Translations under genes and position numbers: made by a program
Notes under the pieces: model-generated
Told to the model about the DNA's origin: nothing
The model's input: the letters and a program-made list of their open reading frames with translations, nothing else
Databases searched by the model: none
NCBI RefSeq assembly: GCF_900142625.1
Contig: NZ_FRBN01000007.1
Coordinates: 91,028 to 155,027, forward strand
DNA from: Roseovarius marisflavi
Lineage (GTDB): Bacteria; Pseudomonadota; Alphaproteobacteria; Rhodobacterales; Rhodobacteraceae
DNA length: 64,000 bases
Direction: 5' to 3'
Part shown: positions 8,439 to 16,103 of the stretch, in pieces
Numbering within the stretch: the stretch's first letter is position 1
Layout of the letters: the number at the start of each line of letters is the position of its first letter

Positions 8439-9941
8439 TCAGAAAAGGCTGCCTTGAGTGGGGGGCGGTTTTTTGGGCTTTGGTGCCGGGCGCGCCGGTG
8501 TTGCAGGCGCGCCCTCGGGCGAAAGCGGCAGGCGACCGTCAGCGAATTCGATCTCAAGCGCAGTGGCCTTGGCGGCAGCGGCCTTGCTGGTCAGCACCGC
8601 GCCATCGCCGTCCCGCACCACCGCATAGCCGCGCTGGAGCGTGGCGGTATAGCCGAGGGTTTCGCGAAGCCGATCCAACGCGTCGATCTTGCTGCGCCAA
8701 TTGGTGGTCTGGCGGGTGGCAGCATCGCCAAACCGGGTTGTAAGGCGCGCAAGGTCGCGTTTCTTGAGCTCGATATCACGCGAGAGCGCATGAATATTAA
8801 GCCGCGCGGCGGTGCCCTCAAGGCGGCGGCGATCGCTATCGACGGCGCGGCGCAACAGGCCGGGACGCAGGGCCCCCGAGGTTTCAGAGAGTTTCACGCG
8901 GCGGGCCTGTACCGAGCGGATAAGGGCCGCCGGAAGCCGGTCCGCCCAAGTATCAAGCCGCTGGCGCGCCGTATCAAGCAGCGTATCAGCGCGCGGCAAG
9001 GCCCGCGACAAATCACGAAGTCGCTGGCCACGTGTCGTCAGGCCCGAGGTCAGCGCATGGGTCAGCCGCGCATCCTGGGCATCGAGGCAGGCCATCAGAT
9101 CAAGGCGCACCGGCACGGCCAATTCGGCCGCCGCCGTAGGGGTGGGCGCGCGCTTGTCAGAGGCAAAGTCGATCAGCGTGGTATCGGTTTCATGCCCCAC
9201 CGCCGAAATCAGCGGAATATCCGAATCCGCCGCAGCCCGCACGACGATTTCATCATTGAAGCCCCACAGATCCTCGACCGAGCCGCCGCCACGCGCCACG
9301 ATCAGCAGGTCTGGCCGTGGCAAGGGCCCGCCGGGGGTAAAGGCGTTAAAGCCCTGAATGGCGCGCGCCACCTCGGCGGCGCATTTCTCGCCCTGAACGG
9401 CAACCGGCCAGATCAACACCTTGCGCGGAAAGCGATCACGCAAACGATGCAGGATATCGCGGATCACAGCCCCCGAGGGCGAGGTGATAACACCAATGAT
9501 TTCCGGTAGATAGGGGATGGCCTTTTTGCGATCTGGCGCAAACAACCCCTCGCCCGCAAGCTGCGCCTTGCGCTTTTCCAGCATCGCCATGAGCGCGCCC
9601 ATGCCGGCCGGTTTGATATCTTCGATGACGATCTGATAGCGCGACTGACCGGGGAATGTGGTGAGCCGTCCTGTGGCGACAACCTCCATCCCCTCTTCGG
9701 GTTGCACAGCAAGACGGCTGGCAACGCCCTTCCAGATGATGCCGGCCAGAACCGCGCGGTCATCCTTGAGGTCAAGATAGATATGGCCAGACCGCGGGCG
9801 CGAAATACGGCCAAGCTCGCCGCGCACCCGCACATGGGCAAATTCGCCCTCGATCATGCGTTTGATCGCGCCGGAAAGGTCAGAGACCGAAAATTCGGGG
9901 GCGTTTTCGCCGGGGGTGGGATCGTCGATCAGATCGGACAT
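8439..9941 (-). CDS. xseA: Exodeoxyribonuclease VII large subunit
   Basis: 500 residues. The N-terminal OB-fold has [27 protein letters not shown] and the [15 protein letters not shown] strand pair. The catalytic core carries [39 protein letters not shown] and [28 protein letters not shown], all strongly conserved in XseA. A coiled-coil region and a proline-rich C-terminal tail follow. With XseB it forms the single-strand-specific nuclease used in mismatch repair and DNA damage tolerance. xseB is not in the window. It is divergent from purD. Confidence 0.97.
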   Translation of the reverse strand: MSDLIDDPTPGENAPEFSVSDLSGAIKRMIEGEFAHVRVRGELGRISRPRSGHIYLDLKDDRAVLAGIIWKGVASRLAVQPEEGMEVVATGRLTTFPGQSRYQIVIEDIKPAGMGALMAMLEKRKAQLAGEGLFAPDRKKAIPYLPEIIGVITSPSGAVIRDILHRLRDRFPRKVLIWPVAVQGEKCAAEVARAIQGFNAFTPGGPLPRPDLLIVARGGGSVEDLWGFNDEIVVRAAADSDIPLISAVGHETDTTLIDFASDKRAPTPTAAAELAVPVRLDLMACLDAQDARLTHALTSGLTTRGQRLRDLSRALPRADTLLDTARQRLDTWADRLPAALIRSVQARRVKLSETSGALRPGLLRRAVDSDRRRLEGTAARLNIHALSRDIELKKRDLARLTTRFGDAATRQTTNWRSKIDALDRLRETLGYTATLQRGYAVVRDGDGAVLTSKAAAAKATALEIEFADGRLPLSPEGAPATPARPAPKPKKPPPTQGSLF

Positions 9942-10015
9942 GCCTGCTGCCTTGTGTCTGGCTTTGCGTCACCTTAGAACGCGGGGCAAGCGAGGCCAAG
10001 CAGGAGTTATGCGCC

Positions 10016-11278
10016 ATGAATATTCTGATCCTCGGGTCCGGCGGGCGCGAACACAGTATCGCCTGGGCCGTGATGCAGAACCCGAAATGCGACAAGCTTA
10101 TCGTGGCGCCGGGCAATGCCGGGATCGCCGAGATCGCCGAATGCGCAAGTCTGGATATCCTCGATAGCGCGGCGGTGATCGGCTTTTGCGAGGCCGAGGC
10201 GATTGATTTCGTGATTATCGGCCCCGAGGCGCCCTTGGCCGCCGGGGTGGCGGATCGCTTGCGCGAGTCGGGGTTTTCGGTCTTTGGCCCCGGCGCTGAG
10301 GCCGCAAAGCTTGAGGCGAGCAAGAGTTTTACCAAGGCGATCTGTGATGCAACGGGCGCGCCGACGGCGGGCTATGGCCATTTCACCGAGGCCGAAGCCG
10401 CCAAGACTTATATCCGCACTCAAGGCGCGCCGATCGTGGTCAAGGCCGACGGGTTGGCGGCAGGCAAGGGCGTAATCGTGGCCGAAACCGTCGATCAGGC
10501 GATTGCAGCGGTGGACGACATGTTTGGTGGCGAATTCGGCAGTGCCGGCGCAGAGGTCGTGGTTGAAGAGTTCATGGAGGGCGAAGAAGCCTCATTTTTC
10601 GTGCTCTGCGACGGCGAAACCGCCCTGCCCGTGGGCACCGCGCAGGACCACAAGCGCGTCGGCGAAGGCGACACCGGCCCCAATACCGGCGGCATGGGGG
10701 CCTATTCCCCTGCCCCGGTGATGAACGAGGCGGTGACGCAAAAGGCGCTCGATGAGATCGTGCGCCCGTGCCTCGCCGAGATGGTCCGGCGCGGCACGCC
10801 GTTTCAGGGGGTTTTGTTTGTCGGTCTGATGATCAAGGACGGCCAGCCGCAGCTTGTGGAATATAACGTGCGTTTCGGCGATCCTGAATGTCAGGTTCTG
10901 ATGATGCGGCTTGGCGCGCAGGTGCTTGACCTGTTGCAGGCGGCAGCCGAGGGGCGCCTGTCGGAGATGGCGGTCAACTGGGCCGAGGATCATGCGCTGA
11001 CGGTTGTGATGGCCGCCAACGGATATCCCGGCACCTATGAAAAGGGCAGCGTGATCAAAGGCGTGGCGGATTGCCCAGAAGACAGTTTCCACATGGTGTT
11101 TCATGCCGGCACGGGCCGCGCCGAGGGGCAGTTCGTCGCCACCGGCGGGCGGGTTCTTGCGGCAACGGCGCGTGGGAACAGTTTGCAAGAGGCCCGCGAC
11201 CGCGCTTATGCGATGGTGGACCAGATTGATTGGCCGCAAGGATTTTGTCGCCGCGATATCGGCTGGCGAGCGCTCTGA
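10016..11278 (+). CDS. purD: Phosphoribosylamine-glycine ligase (GAR synthetase)
   Basis: 420 residues, preceded by a CAGGAG box. The start [18 protein letters not shown] is the PurD N-terminal Rossmann motif. The ATP-grasp region has [51 protein letters not shown] and [13 protein letters not shown], all PurD hallmarks. It ligates glycine to 5-phosphoribosylamine with ATP, step two of purine synthesis. It is a single gene, divergent from xseA and convergent with the next gene. The last residues ([15 protein letters not shown]) match the usual R-x-D-I-G-x-R-A-L ending. Confidence 0.98.
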   Translation: MNILILGSGGREHSIAWAVMQNPKCDKLIVAPGNAGIAEIAECASLDILDSAAVIGFCEAEAIDFVIIGPEAPLAAGVADRLRESGFSVFGPGAEAAKLEASKSFTKAICDATGAPTAGYGHFTEAEAAKTYIRTQGAPIVVKADGLAAGKGVIVAETVDQAIAAVDDMFGGEFGSAGAEVVVEEFMEGEEASFFVLCDGETALPVGTAQDHKRVGEGDTGPNTGGMGAYSPAPVMNEAVTQKALDEIVRPCLAEMVRRGTPFQGVLFVGLMIKDGQPQLVEYNVRFGDPECQVLMMRLGAQVLDLLQAAAEGRLSEMAVNWAEDHALTVVMAANGYPGTYEKGSVIKGVADCPEDSFHMVFHAGTGRAEGQFVATGGRVLAATARGNSLQEARDRAYAMVDQIDWPQGFCRRDIGWRAL

Positions 11279-11316
11279 GTGTCTTGATGTCGAATGGCTT
11301 GCGCCATCCGACCGAT

Positions 11317-11368
11317 GCGAGGGGCGCTGCCCCTCGCTCTCCCCGGAGTATTTTGTCCAAGAAGAAAT
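11317..11368 (-). repeat. 3'-end element E3 with a perfect 9-bp hairpin
   Basis: Minus-strand reading after the stop at 11369: ATTTCTTCTTGGACAAAATA, CTCCGGGG, then a perfect stem GCGAGGGGC/GCCCCTCGC (11317-11337) with a three-base loop. It lies between convergent genes, downstream of the FG-GAP-like gene on that strand. Confidence 0.7.
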
Positions 11369-12076
11369 CTAGGGGCAGGTGAGCGCCGCAGTGAGGCTTT
11401 GCGGTGAAGTATAAGCCCCGATCTCGCGGGAATTGATCCTGCCGCTTTGAAGAGTCGTGGCCATGACGCGTGTCCAATCGGCATTGGCCGTGATGAGTTC
11501 AGGGGGGGCGCCACAGGTGCGGATGCCGCCGGCGATGAAATCCCAGCCTATTTTGTGATTGCTCAGGCCCGGTTTACTGGCGATCTGGATGAGCTTTTCG
11601 GCCTCATAGCGCCAGATGCGCAGGGTCTTGGCCAGATGGGGGCGGTCGATATAGGCGATCTCGATCTGCCCATCGCCATCCAGATCGACCGCGCCAATTG
11701 GCGCAAGCCAGCGATGCGGGCGACCGATATACGGTGTGGCTGTGATCCGGCCGGAAGCGGCGTAAATCGCCAGTCGCGCGCCTTTGTCGAGGCTTGTTTC
11801 GACAACGATCACCTCGGGCGCGCCATCTCCGTCAACATCGGCAAGGCGCGGCGCGATATCCTCGAACACAAGCGTTTCTGGCAGGGTCATGCGGCGGCTT
11901 GTGCCATCGGACAGCTCAAGCACAAGCGCACCCCATTCCACCGCATCGCCGAGCACCCCATGCGCGTATCGCGTGGTCGGCTCGGCGTAGCGGGCAGAGG
12001 TGAAGTCCTGGGCCAATGCAGGCAGCCCCAGGACACAGGCCGCAAGCCAACAGGCAAGCCGCCCCGCCCGCATCAT
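11369..12076 (-). CDS. Secreted FG-GAP/VCBS-repeat-like protein
   Basis: 235 residues with a Sec signal peptide (MMRAGRLACWLAACVLGLPALAQ). Two calcium-binding-like FG-GAP loops are visible: LADVDGDGAPEVIVVE and AVDLDGDGQIEIAYID, spaced as blades of a beta-propeller. A C-terminal pair of Cys (TCGAPPE and LTCP) could form a disulfide. The protein is too short for a full seven-blade integrin-like propeller. Such proteins are exported and usually of unknown role. It lies 1 bp from the upstream ferredoxin stop, so the two genes may share a transcript. Confidence 0.7.
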   Translation of the reverse strand: MMRAGRLACWLAACVLGLPALAQDFTSARYAEPTTRYAHGVLGDAVEWGALVLELSDGTSRRMTLPETLVFEDIAPRLADVDGDGAPEVIVVETSLDKGARLAIYAASGRITATPYIGRPHRWLAPIGAVDLDGDGQIEIAYIDRPHLAKTLRIWRYEAEKLIQIASKPGLSNHKIGWDFIAGGIRTCGAPPELITANADWTRVMATTLQSGRINSREIGAYTSPQSLTAALTCP

Positions 12077-12077
12077 A

Positions 12078-12452
<375 letters not shown>

Positions 12453-12494
12453 CTAGGGCAGGCCAGCCCCATTTGCGACCAAAGGTGAAAAGAG

Positions 12495-12527
12495 TTGCTA
12501 CAAACCATTCATGTTCTATATTTGTTT
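12495..12527 (+). promoter_or_regulatory. Putative promoter with overlapping LexA-like (SOS) box
   Basis: TTGCTA (12495-12500), a 16-bp spacer and TATATT (12517-12522) form a plausible -35/-10 pair. GTTC-N7-GTTT at 12513-12527 differs by one base from the alphaproteobacterial LexA box GTTC-N7-GTTC and covers the -10. Transcription would begin around the ATG at 12529, giving a nearly leaderless mRNA. By eye only. Confidence 0.45.
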
Positions 12528-12528
12528 C

Positions 12529-12900
12529 ATGTCAGTTCGCACATCCGCCCCTGCCACACGCCCGGCATGGCCGCGCCCGCCCTCGGCACTTGTTGCCGCG
12601 CGCCTGACCGAGCCACCGACCGGGGCGCGGGTGACTGTGGCCGGGCTTGTGCTTGTGCGCCAACGGCCCGGCACGGCCAAGGGGGTAATTTTCCTTACGC
12701 TTGAGGATGAAACCGGGGTGGTGAATGTGGTCGTCTGGCGCAAAATCTACGAACGCTTCCGCCGCGCGGTGATTGCCGGGCGGCTATTGCGCGTGACCGG
12801 GCGGATTGAACGGCAATCCGGCGTGGTGCATCTGGTCGCGGAAGAGGTTGAGGATATCTCGGCCCTGCTGGATCGCCTGATGCTGCCCGATCCTGCCTGA
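12529..12900 (+). CDS. Stand-alone OB-fold protein similar to the C-terminal domain of DnaE2 (ImuC)
   Basis: 123 residues from the ATG at 12529; an in-frame ATG at 12511 lies inside the presumed promoter. VTVAGLVLVRQRPGTAKGV, FLTLEDETGVVNVVVW and VVHLVAEEVEDISALL match the OB-fold tail of error-prone polymerase DnaE2. The polymerase, PHP and helix-hairpin-helix regions are absent, and no imuA or imuB is adjacent. It could be a remnant of an imuA-imuB-dnaE2 operon or a small independent OB protein. The reading frame is intact with normal codon use, which argues that it is still expressed. Confidence 0.7.
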   Translation: MSVRTSAPATRPAWPRPPSALVAARLTEPPTGARVTVAGLVLVRQRPGTAKGVIFLTLEDETGVVNVVVWRKIYERFRRAVIAGRLLRVTGRIERQSGVVHLVAEEVEDISALLDRLMLPDPA

Positions 12901-12982
12901 CAGCACACTTTCACAGGCGGCAAAAACCGGCTAACCTATTGGCAAAACAGCGCCAGACTGCTGCCTCAAGAGGCCCGAGCCG

Positions 12983-13510
12983 ATGAACCGCCCCCCCTTC
13001 GCCCTGCTGCCCCTGATGATGCTTGGCCTTACGGCCTGCCAAACCGCCCTGCCCTCCACAGGCGCGAGCGAGCCTGATCTGGTGACCCGCATCGAAACGG
13101 CGCCTACCGGTGCTGCGCCCGGCACCTGCTGGGGCAAACATGTAACCCCGGCGGTGATCGAAACCGTAACCGAACAGATCATGCTGCAACCGGCAGAGAT
13201 CACCAGAGATGGCCAGATCCTCCAGCCCGCGCTCTACAAAACAGAAACCCGTCAGGCGATCGTGAAAGAGCGCCGCATCACATGGTTTGAAACCCCCTGC
13301 GCCGCCGACCAAACCCCCGATTTCGTCGCCTCCGTCCAGCGCGCCCTTGCTGCGCGCAGCCTTTACCGCGGCCCGGCAAATGGCGAAATGGATGCCCGGA
13401 CCCGCGCCGCCATTCGCCGCTTTCAGGCGCCAGAGGGGCTCGATTCTGGTATCTTGTCACTGGCTGCCGCGCGCAAGCTGGGGCTGGTCTCGGTCAAATC
13501 CGACAGCTAA
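12983..13510 (+). CDS. Lipoprotein with peptidoglycan-binding-like domain
   Basis: 175 residues. The N-terminal lipobox L-T-A-C (Cys19) follows a hydrophobic signal. The middle has two Cys (GTCWGKH and ETPCAAD). Residues ~115-170 form a PG_binding_1-like repeat: SVQRALAARSLYRGPANGEMDARTRAAIRRFQ. It is expected to be membrane-anchored and to contact peptidoglycan. The stop is followed 7 bp later by the 3'-end element E4. The neighbours give no functional clue. Confidence 0.8.
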   Translation: MNRPPFALLPLMMLGLTACQTALPSTGASEPDLVTRIETAPTGAAPGTCWGKHVTPAVIETVTEQIMLQPAEITRDGQILQPALYKTETRQAIVKERRITWFETPCAADQTPDFVASVQRALAARSLYRGPANGEMDARTRAAIRRFQAPEGLDSGILSLAAARKLGLVSVKSDS

Positions 13511-13517
13511 ACCTGCC

Positions 13518-13587
13518 TGTTTCTTCTTGCCTTAAATATCCCGGGGGAGCCGCCCAACGGGCAGCGGGGGCAGCGCCCCCAAATTCC
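13518..13587 (+). repeat. 3'-end element E4
   Basis: After the lipoprotein stop: TTTCTTCTTGCCTTAAATA, TCCCGGGGGAG, then hairpin GCCGCCCAACGGGC and the GC palindrome GGGGGCAGCGCCCCC. It has the same order and the same orientation relative to the upstream gene as E1, E2, E3 and E5. Confidence 0.7.
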
Positions 13588-13594
13588 CCCAACC

Positions 13595-14656
13595 TCACGC
13601 GACACCCTCGCCGATAAGGCGCTGCGCCAAAGCGCCATAGGCCTTTGCCATCACACCACCGCCACCGGCCACCGGCACACCGGCATCGCCCGCAAGCCGG
13701 GTCTCAAGGTCAATCGGCAGCGCCGCCAAAAGCGGCAGGCCAAGCCGCTCCGCCTCGTCACGTACTCCGCCATGGCCAAAGATATGCGCCTCGTGGCCAC
13801 AGTCCGGGCAATGAAAGACCGACATATTCTCGATCAGCCCAAGGACCGGCGTTTCAAGCGTCCGGAACATATCCAGCGCCTTGCGCGCATCCAAAAGCGC
13901 CACATCCTGCGGCGTGGACACGACGATGGCCCCGTCCGGGCGCGCCCGCTGGCAAAGGGTCAGTTGCACATCGCCCGTCCCCGGTGGCAGATCAACGATC
14001 AGCACGTCAAGCGTGCCCCATGTCACCTGTGTCATCATCTGTTGCAGCGCCCCCATAAGCATCGGGCCGCGCCAGACGACCGCCGAGGCCGGATCAAGCA
14101 TCAACCCGATCGACATCATGCTTACCCCATGCGCAACCAGCGGTTCCATACTCTGGCCATCGACGCTGACCGGGCGGGCACTCACCCCCATCATGCGCGG
14201 CTGGCTTGGGCCGTGGATATCTGCATCCAACAGGCCAACGCGCCGCCCCTTGCGCGCAAGCGCCACGGCAAGATTCGAGGCGACAGTGGATTTGCCAACC
14301 CCGCCCTTGCCCGAGGCCACGGCCAGGATGGATGCAACCCCCTCCGGCCTGATCGAGCTGTTGCCGCCCTTGGGATGGCCACCGACCTTGAGGCTCGGCG
14401 CGGCCGGGGCCGCATGGGCGGTCAGCGCCACGCTGGCATGGCTTACCCCCGGCAGGGTCAGTGCAGCGCGCTCTGCGGCGGCGCGCAGGGGTTCCATCAT
14501 CCGCGCCATCTCGGGGCTTGGCGCCTCGATCACGAATCGCACCTCACTGCCGGTGATGGTGAGTGCGCGCACCATGTCGCGCGACATCAGGGTGCCGCCA
14601 TCCGGCAACTCAAGCAGTGCGAGCCGGGTTTCGATATCCGCGCGTGTTATCGACAT
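13595..14656 (-). CDS. mrp: Mrp/ApbC iron-sulfur carrier P-loop ATPase
   Basis: 353 residues; the ATG at 14656 has an AAGGA box six bases upstream, better than the in-frame ATG at 14662. Residues ~1-95 form a DUF59/MIP18-like domain. The deviant Walker A motif is VASGKGGVGKSTVASNLAVAL, followed by VGLLDADIHGPSQPRMM and DLPPGTGDVQLTL. The C-terminal VFHCPDCGHEAHIFG holds the CxxC that bridges a [4Fe-4S] cluster between two subunits. The protein carries Fe-S clusters to apo-targets. Monocistronic; convergent with the lipoprotein. Confidence 0.96.
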   Translation of the reverse strand: MSITRADIETRLALLELPDGGTLMSRDMVRALTITGSEVRFVIEAPSPEMARMMEPLRAAAERAALTLPGVSHASVALTAHAAPAAPSLKVGGHPKGGNSSIRPEGVASILAVASGKGGVGKSTVASNLAVALARKGRRVGLLDADIHGPSQPRMMGVSARPVSVDGQSMEPLVAHGVSMMSIGLMLDPASAVVWRGPMLMGALQQMMTQVTWGTLDVLIVDLPPGTGDVQLTLCQRARPDGAIVVSTPQDVALLDARKALDMFRTLETPVLGLIENMSVFHCPDCGHEAHIFGHGGVRDEAERLGLPLLAALPIDLETRLAGDAGVPVAGGGGVMAKAYGALAQRLIGEGVA

Positions 14657-14905
14657 GATCATTCCTTTTGCAACGACGCCTCAATAGGTGGCAGTTTCCA
14701 CTCCAAGGGCAAGGGGCGTTAACCAAGTGCCTAAAAAATGTAAGTACTGCTTAACGTTAGGTCAATTTCCCTTATGCACTTGCTGCATAGCAGCATTGCC
14801 AAACTCAGGTATTGTGCACTTGCAGCAAAAGCGTATCTTGGGTTCAACAAAGACGAAAAGAACATCGTCGAACACGAATACAACCCAATACGCAAGGAGC
14901 CGAAT
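14657..14905 (+). promoter_or_regulatory. Upstream region of ccaF1 with two PhaR-like TGC-rich boxes
   Basis: Box 1 (14773-14793) contains the perfect palindrome TATGCA-CTTGC-TGCATA overlapping CTGCATAGCAG. Box 2 (14812-14828) is TTGTGCACTTGCAGCAA. The GCACTTGC cores lie exactly 40 bp apart. CTGC-N3-GCAG is the core reported for the polyhydroxyalkanoate regulator PhaR of Paracoccus; that PhaR binds here is inference. The stretch is AT-richer than its surroundings. No clear RpoH-type promoter could be fixed by eye, although this locus is stress-regulated in Rhodobacter. Confidence 0.45.
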
Positions 14906-15130
14906 ATGGCATTTGCAACCGACACCCGCCGCGCCGCTGCGCACCACCTGAGCGAAGACCTGAGTGTCGCCGTTTATGCCGCAATGCAGCGCATCACCAA
15001 CTATCGCGCCTACCGTAGCACGATCCGCGAATTGTCAGAACTGAGCAGCCACGATCTTGCTGACCTCGGCCTGCACCGCAGCGAGATTCGCCGGGTCGCA
15101 CATGAATCAGTTTACGGCACCCGCCCGTAA
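14906..15130 (+). CDS. ccaF1: DUF1127 small RNA-binding protein, CcaF1-like
   Basis: 74 residues from MAFATDTRRAAAHHLSED, with AAGGAG seven bases upstream of the ATG. The C-terminal half, YRSTIRELSELSSHDLADLGLHRSEI, is the DUF1127 (YjiS-like) motif: an arginine-rich helix, then L-x-x-L-x-x-x-x-L-x-D-L-G-L. In Rhodobacter sphaeroides the DUF1127 protein CcaF1 is co-transcribed with the CcsR1-4 sRNAs, binds RNA and affects their maturation and turnover. Here the four CCTCCTCCC hairpins start 12 bp after the stop, the same architecture, so I call it the CcaF1 orthologue. Confidence 0.88.
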   Translation: MAFATDTRRAAAHHLSEDLSVAVYAAMQRITNYRAYRSTIRELSELSSHDLADLGLHRSEIRRVAHESVYGTRP

Positions 15131-15141
15131 CAACGAGATCG

Positions 15142-15170
15142 GATGTTCCTCTCCTCCTCCCTGGGGCATC
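15142..15170 (+). ncRNA. ccsR1: CcsR1-like sRNA hairpin (CCUCCUCCC loop)
   Basis: Stem GATGTTCC (15142-15149) pairs with GGGGCATC (15163-15170) using two G-U pairs. The 13-base loop TCTCCTCCTCCCT exposes CCTCCTCCC (15153-15161), an anti-Shine-Dalgarno-like sequence. It is the first of four such hairpins, probably processed from the ccaF1 3' UTR. Coordinates are those of the hairpin; RNA ends are unknown. Confidence 0.85.
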
Positions 15171-15182
15171 TGAAACGGTCAA

Positions 15183-15209
15183 AGGCTTCTTTCCTCCTCC
15201 CTGAGGCCT
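15183..15209 (+). ncRNA. ccsR2: CcsR2-like sRNA hairpin
   Basis: Stem AGGCTTC/GAGGCCT with the 13-base loop TTTCCTCCTCCCT, motif at 15193-15201. The stem differs in sequence from CcsR1 while the loop is conserved, as expected for covarying paralogous RNAs. A second hairpin without the motif (TTGGGGCAAATTGCCCCCA, 15222-15240) separates it from CcsR3. Confidence 0.83.
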
Positions 15210-15251
15210 GAGACCGGAAAATTGGGGCAAATTGCCCCCACCGATTGCTAA

Positions 15252-15276
15252 CGGCCCTCTCCTCCTCCCTGGGTCG
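15252..15276 (+). ncRNA. ccsR3: CcsR3-like sRNA hairpin
   Basis: Stem CGGCCC/GGGTCG (one G-U pair) with loop TCTCCTCCTCCCT, motif at 15261-15269. The loop is identical to those of CcsR1 and CcsR4. Confidence 0.83.
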
Positions 15277-15288
15277 GACGCACAAAGA

Positions 15289-15329
15289 ACGGCGGCGCCT
15301 CTCCTCCTCCCTGGCGTCGTCGTTTTTTT
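15289..15329 (+). ncRNA. ccsR4: CcsR4-like sRNA; terminal hairpin is also the transcription terminator
   Basis: Stem ACGGCGGCGCC (15289-15299) pairs with GGCGTCGTCGT (15313-15323) through several G-U pairs; the loop is TCTCCTCCTCCCT. A run of seven T (15323-15329) follows directly, so the loop that exposes the motif belongs to an intrinsic terminator for the whole ccaF1-ccsR transcript. The - strand gene's stop codon lies 16 bp beyond. Confidence 0.87.
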
Positions 15330-15345
15330 GTATTCAAAGACCTTT

Positions 15346-15615
15346 TCAATGCAGCACGCGCGCCCGGCCACGGCGCGGCTTTTGCATGTGCGCGGTGCGG
15401 CTGGCCTGTTCCAGATAGCCAACAAAGGCCCGGGCCGCCGCGCTTTCGGCCGCGAGGACCGCAGGGGCGGCAAGCGCTGCGCGCGCCACTTTGGGTGTCA
15501 CCGGGCCCGCGACAGACACCGCCCATTCCAAAAAACCACGTCGTGCATGATGAGACGCCTGCGCGCCCGTCGAATTGCTTTGCTCCAACCCATCGAGAAT
15601 CCGGTCAAGGGACAT
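15346..15615 (-). CDS. 89-residue protein of unknown function behind a cobalamin riboswitch
   Basis: Start ATG at 15615 (MSLDRILDGLEQSNSTG), with GGGGAG about ten bases upstream. A central hydrophobic stretch (FLEWAVSVAGPVTPKVARAA, then an alanine-rich AAPAVLAAESAAARAF) could be a membrane helix pair or an amphipathic region. The tail is basic (MQKPRRGRARVLH). No family recognised. Its only regulatory context is the riboswitch 100 bp upstream on the same strand, implying a B12-linked role such as cobalt or corrinoid handling, but nothing in the protein itself shows this. Codon use is close to that of neighbouring genes. Confidence 0.6.
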   Translation of the reverse strand: MSLDRILDGLEQSNSTGAQASHHARRGFLEWAVSVAGPVTPKVARAALAAPAVLAAESAAARAFVGYLEQASRTAHMQKPRRGRARVLH

Positions 15616-15629
15616 CGTAAGACTACTCC

Positions 15630-15649
15630 CCGGCCACACCCCGGGCCGG
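15630..15649 (-). promoter_or_regulatory. Hairpin overlapping the Shine-Dalgarno of the riboswitch-controlled gene
   Basis: On the minus strand CCGGCC-CGGGGTGT-GGCCGG forms a six-pair GC stem whose 3' arm runs into GGGGAG, the presumed ribosome binding site. It could be the expression platform that hides the RBS when cobalamin is bound. Inferred from complementarity only. Confidence 0.4.
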
Positions 15650-15714
15650 ATGGGGCGGGGATTGAACCGGGACAGGGCGTATCGGCACCCGCCCACACCG
15701 CCCCCCGCGGTTTG

Positions 15715-15908
15715 ACGTTGCACCAAGGCTGGTTTCCGGACTTGGGGGGTGAGCCAGATGATGTGACCCTGCGTTTTGACACCTTCCCAGACCCGTCTGG
15801 GCCCAGTGGTCTATTGTCGAAACGCCCTCCCTTACCGTTGCGGGGGCAGCGCCGGCGTTGCACCGGCTTCCCAATTCTCCGCCAAAGGCGGCACCAAGGT
15901 ACCATCAG
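15715..15908 (-). ncRNA. Cobalamin (B12) riboswitch
   Basis: Read on the minus strand, the conserved cobalamin-riboswitch blocks appear in order: TTGGTGCC...GGAGAATTGGGAAGCCGGTG, the paired CCGGC, CCCCCGCAACGGTAAGGGAG, ACCACTGGGCCC, GTCTGGGAAGG and finally GTCCGGAAACCAGCC. Order, spacing and box sequences fit the adenosylcobalamin aptamer family. The downstream gene is the 89-residue protein; none of the usual targets (btuB, cob, nrdJ, cbtAB) is present on this strand. Confidence 0.9.
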
Positions 15909-15995
15909 CTTACCCGGCAATCGCCGCCGCACCATGCGTAAAACCGAAGCTGTTCGGGTGAAAACCGTCAGGTTTGGGAGTCGCCGTGGGCGGAG

Positions 15996-16022
15996 AATGA
16001 GTATTTATGGAAAGATGAAAGT
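15996..16022 (-). repeat. Partial 3'-end element E6
   Basis: On the minus strand CTTTCATCTTTCCATAAATA is followed by CTCATTCTCCGCC, the same box order as E2. Unlike the others it does not follow a stop codon on that strand; it lies upstream of the riboswitch, opposite the pccR leader. It may mark the old 3' end of a lost gene. Confidence 0.45.
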
Positions 16023-16047
16023 TGGAATTGCGGGCTTGCCGTGGATG

Positions 16048-16086
16048 ATTTGCAAATCTAATCTGGACCACAGCTAATCTGCAAAG
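16048..16086 (+). promoter_or_regulatory. Possible PccR/ScfR operator upstream of its own gene
   Basis: ATTTGCAAAT (16048-16057) is a perfect palindrome containing TTTGCAAA; a weaker TCTGCAAAG lies at 16078-16086. PccR of Rhodobacter sphaeroides is known to bind paired TTTGCAAA motifs. Location 18-56 bp before the regulator's start suggests autoregulation. Confidence 0.4.
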
Positions 16087-16103
16087 CCAAGGATGAGGCG
16101 ATC

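Noticed and set aside
15142..15323. CRISPR-like array of CCTCCTCCC repeats
   Set aside because: Repeats are nine bases, in hairpin loops with paired flanks and irregular spacing; this is an sRNA cluster.
15655..15690. tRNA-like GGATTGAACC string
   Set aside because: No acceptor stem, anticodon arm or CCA context could be built; it lies in the riboswitch leader.
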